Of a stretch of 64,000 nucleotides of DNA, positions 59,985 through 64,000 are shown piece after piece. The stretch comes from Anaeromassilibacillus sp001305115 (GTDB taxonomy: Bacteria > Bacillota > Clostridia > Oscillospirales > Acutalibacteraceae), in assembly GCA_042854365.1 (NCBI GenBank), contig AP031437.1, positions 310,001 to 374,000 of the forward strand, given 5' to 3'. The notes beneath the pieces were generated by a model. It had not been told where the DNA came from. It made no database searches and saw only the letters and a program-made list of their open reading frames with translations. Both the position numbers and the translations under genes were made by a program. The number at the start of each line of letters is the position of its first letter. Within the stretch, counting starts at the first letter, position 1.

Positions 59985-60836
59985 TTGAAAAAGATCGCAT
60001 TCTTTTTGGCCATGTGCGTGGGCCTGGGAAGTTTGACCGCTTGTATGCCGTCGCAGGGACAGAGAAAGGAAGAACCGGCAGGACTGACTGAGACAATGAT
60101 GGAATTGTCAGGCGGACATATGCTTGAAGATAACGATGGGATGCCGGTCCCAGATACGGATTATTTACCATTGCCTTCATTTGGGACGTTGGAACCTGGA
60201 TCGGTCTTCAATGTAAATTGGCGGACGACAGAGGGGGAATATATGGCGGGTACAGCCTTTGTAGCACAGATTGAAGAAAGCGACCAACCGCTTCTTCTGA
60301 CGGCCTGCCACTACTTTTCTTCCGACGAGGTAGAGGTTGACGAGAAGAATTTGAGCAGCTACGTACAAGGTGGGGACCTGTATGACATCTTCGACAGCAA
60401 TGTCGAAACGATATATGGTACAGTTTCAGGCGTATTACCGCTTCCGGATGCGGCGTCCATCTCAGAAACTGGAAAGGCGGGAAAGGATCTGGCAGCCTTT
60501 TATGTGGAAAAGGGGGATAATGTAAAGAGCTTTTCTTTGGCGGAAGAACCTTGCCAGAGCGGCGATGTAATCTATTTGGCAGCATACATCAATCCAGATG
60601 ATACATTGTATTATTACGACGATTGCCTATACCCCTGTGTGGTCATCTCCGACGACGGGGAGGAATTGGAATATGTGCTCAGTGATGAATTTGGAACACA
60701 GGGAGCCAGCGGCGCACCACTTCTGAATGATAAGGGGGAAGTGGTGGGAATCCATATTGGTTCCGATGGATCACATCGATATGGACATTCTGCACAGAGC
60801 ATGAAAGCGCAATTAAAGAACGCGATGGAAAACTGA
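59985..60836 (+). CDS. Trypsin-like serine protease lipoprotein
   Basis: A 283-residue exported lipoprotein: signal KKIAFFLAMCVGLGSLTAC with lipobox LTAC (Cys near residue 20). The mature part is a chymotrypsin-fold protease: His in LLLTACHYFSS near 108, Asp in GKDLAAFYV near 168, and Ser in GTQGASGAPLLNDKGEVVGIH near 242, in the usual order and spacing. It has no PDZ domain, unlike DegP/HtrA, so it is an outer-face protease or a pseudo-protease for a few substrates. The TTG at 59985 has GGGGAG upstream and gives a normal signal peptide; ATG 59973 is too close to its GAGGAGG. The array of structured repeats follows. Confidence 0.82.
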   Translation: MKKIAFFLAMCVGLGSLTACMPSQGQRKEEPAGLTETMMELSGGHMLEDNDGMPVPDTDYLPLPSFGTLEPGSVFNVNWRTTEGEYMAGTAFVAQIEESDQPLLLTACHYFSSDEVEVDEKNLSSYVQGGDLYDIFDSNVETIYGTVSGVLPLPDAASISETGKAGKDLAAFYVEKGDNVKSFSLAEEPCQSGDVIYLAAYINPDDTLYYYDDCLYPCVVISDDGEELEYVLSDEFGTQGASGAPLLNDKGEVVGIHIGSDGSHRYGHSAQSMKAQLKNAMEN

Positions 60837-60877
60837 AAAAACGCCCGGGCAAAGAGCGGTGAGATTAGAAACTTTTA

Positions 60878-61441
60878 GGGACAGCCCGCAGCTATCCTTT
60901 CTATTTTCTTAAAGCAGCGCCCTAAAAGGCACGTTGAGATGGAAAGAACCTGAGTGGGACGCGAATAGCAATCTTCCCTAGGCGGATTGTTAGCCGCCCC
61001 TACAGGTTTTCTTAAAACAACGCCCTAAAAGGCACGTTGAGATGGAAAGAACCTGAGTGGGCGCGAATAGCAATCTTTCGTAGGCAGGTTGTTAGCCGCC
61101 CCTACAGGTTTTCTTAAAACAACGCCCTAAAAGGCACGTTGGGATGGAAAGAACCTGAGTGGGATGCGAATAGCAATCTTCCGTAGGCAGGCTGTTGGCC
61201 GCCCCTACAGGTTTTCTTAAGACAACGCCTTAAAAGGCGCGTTGAGATTGAAAAAACCTGGGTGGGACGCGAATAGCAATCTTCCCTAGGCGGATTGTTA
61301 GCCGCCCCTACAGGTTTTCTTGAGACAACGCCCTAAAAGGCACGTTGAGATTGAAAAACCTGAGTGGGGCGCGAATAGCAATCTTCCGTAGGCGGATTGT
61401 TAGCCGTCCCTACAGGTTTTCTTAAGACAACGCTCTAAAGT
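60878..61441. repeat. Tandem array C: about 5.4 units of 102-103 bp, structured
   Basis: CGCCCTAAAAGGC (or CGCCTTAAAAGGC) recurs at 60918, 61021, 61123, 61226 and 61329, then a decayed CGCTCTAAAG at 61431. Within each unit AACCTGAGTGGG and CCCCTACAGGTT form an outer stem around the inner hairpin GGCGGATTGTTAGCCGCC, and the unit ends in TTTTCTT, so every unit looks like an intrinsic terminator. Units differ at few bases, some of them covarying (GGCGGATT/AGCCGCC versus GGCAGGTT/AGCCGCC is not). No open frame carries start signals. Confidence 0.88.
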
Positions 61442-61498
61442 ACCGGATGTTTTATACATGGATCGGAAGGAATCTCTAAAGTTTGGAGGGAAGGGCGG

Positions 61499-62419
61499 AT
61501 GTACTACCAACTGGGAGAACGGATGGAAAAGATACAGGCATGCCCTAAGCGGCTCGACCAGCCGTATGTGGCTGTGCTTTCCCAACAGGAATTGGAAAAA
61601 GAGGGAACCCGTATGGGATTGAATGCCCGTACGGTGCGGGAGTGCGGGCATATCCGTATGACCAAGACAGAGGTTCACAGCCAGTATCTGTTCGGCACAC
61701 TGTACATTCCGGTCCGGCGGGAGAAAGTCCAAAACAACAGGCACATTCCGGTTGGCTTCTATGTGCAGGACAATTTCCTGGTACTGGTGGATGAAAGCGG
61801 TGTGGCAGAGCGAGCGCTGCACCAGCTGTACGTACGTAAAAAATGGCGGAATCCCACGTTTGCCCGCGTACTTTATGATTTTCTGGAATACCTGATCGGG
61901 CCGGATCTCTTGTTCCTTGAAGAGTTGGAGGAACAGCTCACTCATATGGAAGATGCGGTTTTGAACGGAGATTTTGACGGCTTTAACCACCGAATGATGG
62001 CTATGCGAAAAGAGCTTTTGTACCTGCACAGCTATTATGAGCAGTTGATCGATCTGGGAGAAGCATTTCAGGAAAATGAAAATGGTTTTTTTACAGAGAC
62101 AGAGCTTCGATATTTTAAACTTTTTACAAAACGTACGGAGCGGCTCTGCAATAATGTCCAGCTTTTGCGCGACTATTCGATACAGGTACGCGAGGTCTAC
62201 CAGGCCCAGGTGGACATCAAACAGAATCAGATTATGAAGGTGCTCACGGTGGTGACGACTGTCTTTTTGCCGCTCTCCTTAATTGCCGGCTGGTATGGAA
62301 TGAATTTTGCCAATATGCCAGAGTTGCACTGGTCATTTGGGTATCCACTCGTTATTTTGTTCAGCGCTTTGGTTGTTGGCGTTTGCATATGGATTTTCCG
62401 GAAAAAGAAGTTCCTTTGA
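61499..62419 (+). CDS. CorA-family magnesium transporter
   Basis: A 306-residue CorA-like channel subunit. It has an acidic, helical cytoplasmic domain (1-245) with the long stalk helix (LTHMEDAVLNGDFDGFNHRMMAMRKELLYLHSYYEQL, VREVYQAQVDIKQNQIMKVLTVVTTVFLPLS), and two C-terminal membrane helices; the periplasmic-loop signature YGMN (near 266) is intact and followed by FANMPEL. It probably imports Mg2+ as a pentamer; Co2+/Ni2+ are alternative substrates. The ribosome site is GGAGGG; ATG 61499 begins MYYQLGERMEK. It starts 58 bp after tandem array C. Confidence 0.9.
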   Translation: MYYQLGERMEKIQACPKRLDQPYVAVLSQQELEKEGTRMGLNARTVRECGHIRMTKTEVHSQYLFGTLYIPVRREKVQNNRHIPVGFYVQDNFLVLVDESGVAERALHQLYVRKKWRNPTFARVLYDFLEYLIGPDLLFLEELEEQLTHMEDAVLNGDFDGFNHRMMAMRKELLYLHSYYEQLIDLGEAFQENENGFFTETELRYFKLFTKRTERLCNNVQLLRDYSIQVREVYQAQVDIKQNQIMKVLTVVTTVFLPLSLIAGWYGMNFANMPELHWSFGYPLVILFSALVVGVCIWIFRKKKFL

Positions 62420-62498
62420 GTTTTGTGCAGGACGCCAAAAAGGAGCCAGCCTCGTATGCGAAAGGATGCACAAAGATTTAATAAGATGCAATTTTTGC

Positions 62499-62527
62499 TT
62501 ACATTGCGAAAAAAGTTCCATTATAAT
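62499..62527 (+). promoter_or_regulatory. SigA promoter of a leader/small RNA
   Basis: TTACAT (62499-62504), 17 bp, TATAAT (62522-62527). Predicted start near 62534. Confidence 0.6.
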
Positions 62528-62533
62528 AAAAGG

Positions 62534-62651
62534 GCCGGCGTTTCGGTAAAATGGATGTGTTCCATCTAAAACTCGATATAGATGTAAGTCCAGCTCCTGA
62601 TAGCGTGTTGTCTATGACGGTTTTCCGTTTTTAGATGACACGTTTTTTTGT
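62534..62651 (+). ncRNA. Candidate structured leader or small RNA before the MATE gene
   Basis: A transcript of about 117 nt is predicted: promoter just upstream, stems ATGGA-tgtgt-TCCAT and CATCT...AGATG, and a terminator stem CGTGTTGTCT / AGATGACACG followed by TTTTTTTG (62602-62651). The MATE start is 105 bp further. It could be an attenuator or riboswitch for the exporter, or a separate sRNA. It does not match guanidine, PRPP, purine, c-di-GMP or Mn2+ riboswitch consensus as far as I can judge by eye. Confidence 0.5.
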
Positions 62652-62755
62652 TGCCTTCCTCAGAAAAGTCGGATGGATGTGGCAGAACAAGTGGGAATTG
62701 CTTTCCCGGACCCATACGCCGAGAAAAGTATTTTTATAGTGAAGGAGAGTACAGA

Positions 62756-64000
62756 ATGTCGGAAACAAGACAGGATGCAAACGCATACCTTGCAGCAGCG
62801 CCGGTTGGAAAACTACTTTTGAAGTTTTCGATCCCGTGTGTGCTGTCCATGCTGGTAAGCGCTTTGTACAACATTGTGGATCAGATCTTCATCGGGCAGA
62901 GCGTGGGGTATCTCGGAAATGCAGCTACCAATGTGGTCTATCCATTTACGATGGTGGCATTGGCCCTAGCCCTTTTGGTTGGGGACGGCAGCGCTGCATT
63001 TCTGAGTTTGTCTCTGGGAAGCGGAGATCAAGAGACCAGTCACCGATGCATCGGAAATGGCATTGTTTTATCGGCCGTGGTGGGGATTGTATTGATGATT
63101 ATCGGCCTTGTGTTCACAGATCCCATCCTACATCTGTTCGGCGTGACAGAGGCGTGTTATGCATATGCTTGGGACTACATGCGGATTATATTGCTGGGGA
63201 TTCCATTCTATATTTTTACATCGGGGATGAATGCGGCAATCCGTGCGGATGGGTCACCAGGATATTCGATGGTTGCAACTGTGTTAGGGGCCGTCATCAA
63301 TCTGATTTTAGATCCAGTTTCGATCTTCATTTTTCATATGGGGGTCAAAGGCGCCGCAATTGCCACCATTATTGGACAGATTGCTTCCTGCATCATGACG
63401 GCGGCGTATTTTCACAAGCCCAAATCCTTCCGTTTTCAAAAGCAGAGTTTTCGGTTGCACAGCCGGATTGCGCGAAGAATTTGTCAACTTGGCGTTTCCA
63501 GTTTTATCACGCAGATTGCCATCGTTGTTATTATCAGTGTAGCGAACAACATGATTGTTCTTCAAGGGCCGCAGTCTCCTTATGGAGCGGATATTCCTCT
63601 CTCTGCGGTGGGAATCGTGATGAAAGTGTTTGGCATTGTGATTGCATTTTCTGTGGGAATTGCCGTGGGAGGCCAGCCGGTCATCGGATACAACTATGGA
63701 GCGGGCAATTTTAAGAGGGTATTCTCTGTGTACCGGTTGGTGATTCTGGCGAACATCGCGGTAGGAGCGATCTCCATGTTGCTGTTTGAATGTTGTCCGC
63801 AGGTGATTGTGCACCTATTTGGCAGCGAGAGTGACTTATACAACGAATATGCAAATCTCTGTTTCCGTATCTATCTAGGAGGCATTCTTTTGTGTTGTAT
63901 TCAGAAGGCCAGCAGCATCTTTCTGCAGGCGATCGGCAAGCCGGTCAAAGCGACCGTACTCTCCTTGTCCAGGGATGTGGTATTTTTGGTACCCGGCGTG
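62756..64000 (+). CDS. MATE-family multidrug exporter (partial, runs off the window)
   Basis: 415 codons are present without a stop; the reading frame continues past the right edge. The N-terminus begins MSETRQDANAYLAAAPVGKLLLKFSIPCVLSMLVSALYNIVDQIFIG with the family's typical first helix, followed by helices 2-11. DGSAAFLSLSLGSGD and GINAAIRADGSPGYSM-type (here GMNAAIRADGSP) loops and VINLILDPVSIFIF are DinF/MATE marks. It exports cationic compounds using a Na+ or H+ gradient. AAGGAG precedes ATG 62756. A large shadow frame at 62836-63714 is not coding. Confidence 0.9.
   Translation, partial: MSETRQDANAYLAAAPVGKLLLKFSIPCVLSMLVSALYNIVDQIFIGQSVGYLGNAATNVVYPFTMVALALALLVGDGSAAFLSLSLGSGDQETSHRCIGNGIVLSAVVGIVLMIIGLVFTDPILHLFGVTEACYAYAWDYMRIILLGIPFYIFTSGMNAAIRADGSPGYSMVATVLGAVINLILDPVSIFIFHMGVKGAAIATIIGQIASCIMTAAYFHKPKSFRFQKQSFRLHSRIARRICQLGVSSFITQIAIVVIISVANNMIVLQGPQSPYGADIPLSAVGIVMKVFGIVIAFSVGIAVGGQPVIGYNYGAGNFKRVFSVYRLVILANIAVGAISMLLFECCPQVIVHLFGSESDLYNEYANLCFRIYLGGILLCCIQKASSIFLQAIGKPVKATVLSLSRDVVFLVPGV

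Noticed and set aside
61400..62029. A 209-codon frame antisense to corA
   Set aside because: The CorA frame has full-length domain signatures including YGMN; the antisense frame starts within array C side and has none.
62836..63714. A 292-codon plus-strand frame in the last kilobase
   Set aside because: The correct frame is the MATE exporter from 62756, which stays open to the window edge and has the right membrane pattern and ribosome site.

Overview
The window looks like chromosome from a low-to-medium GC, Gram-positive, probably spore-forming anaerobe of the class Clostridia, most like the Oscillospiraceae/Ruminococcaceae. This is inferred from gene content: pyruvate phosphate dikinase, a YtaF-type sporulation membrane protein, CpXC-, DUF6483- and DUF5050-type proteins, LCP and YfhO envelope proteins, lipoproteins with Gram-positive lipoboxes, and SigA-type promoters with strong AGGAGG ribosome sites. 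No species is claimed. Most genes are housekeeping or envelope genes, on both strands, in short operons often joined by ATGA overlaps.

Layout. 0.4-4.9 kb is AT-richer and looks acquired: a hydrolase, a nitronate monooxygenase, a frameshifted XRE regulator, and a MerR regulator divergent from an aldo/keto reductase with a textbook 19-bp-spacer MerR promoter. 5.1-7.1 kb is a thiW-thiM-thiE operon (thiazole salvage and thiamine phosphate synthesis). 7.4-8.9 kb holds small genes and a likely new small RNA. 9.6-17.5 kb carries envelope and nucleotide genes: LCP ligase, YfbR-like nucleotidase, a YfhO plus GT2 lipid-linked sugar module, and a membrane-tethered MutS-like ATPase. 17.7-20.3 kb is a heavy-metal operon (ArsR/CadC repressor, free HMA domain, P-type ATPase) behind a promoter with an overlapping operator. 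An ABC exporter follows.

22.4-25.0 kb contains two tandem-repeat arrays. 25.0-30.1 kb has an esterase, DUF6483, a split TauE pair, an acyltransferase-like membrane protein, a hotdog thioesterase and a SurA/PrsA-like lipoprotein. 31.3-38.9 kb has mnmA, a CpXC protein, asnB, an unknown propeller-like protein, and a TPP riboswitch driving thiT. 39.0-45.2 kb is an AT-rich cluster of lipoprotein, secreted and small membrane proteins of unknown function; two of its secreted-protein genes share an identical 20-nt 5'-leader element.

45.5-55.6 kb is housekeeping: mfd, pth, prs, a shortened glmU and ppdK. 56-64 kb has a small XRE regulator, a DUF5050-like secreted protein, tRNA-Arg(CCU), ytaF, ferritin, a trypsin-like lipoprotein, a third tandem array of structured units, a CorA-type transporter, a structured leader RNA and a MATE exporter that runs off the window.

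The most unusual material is non-coding: an interspersed double-hairpin element found at gene 3' ends (four copies), three unrelated minisatellites of about 102, 141 and 103 bp, two candidate small or leader RNAs with good promoters and terminators, and the shared leader element. No insertion sequence, prophage, CRISPR array, rRNA or known defence system was recognised.
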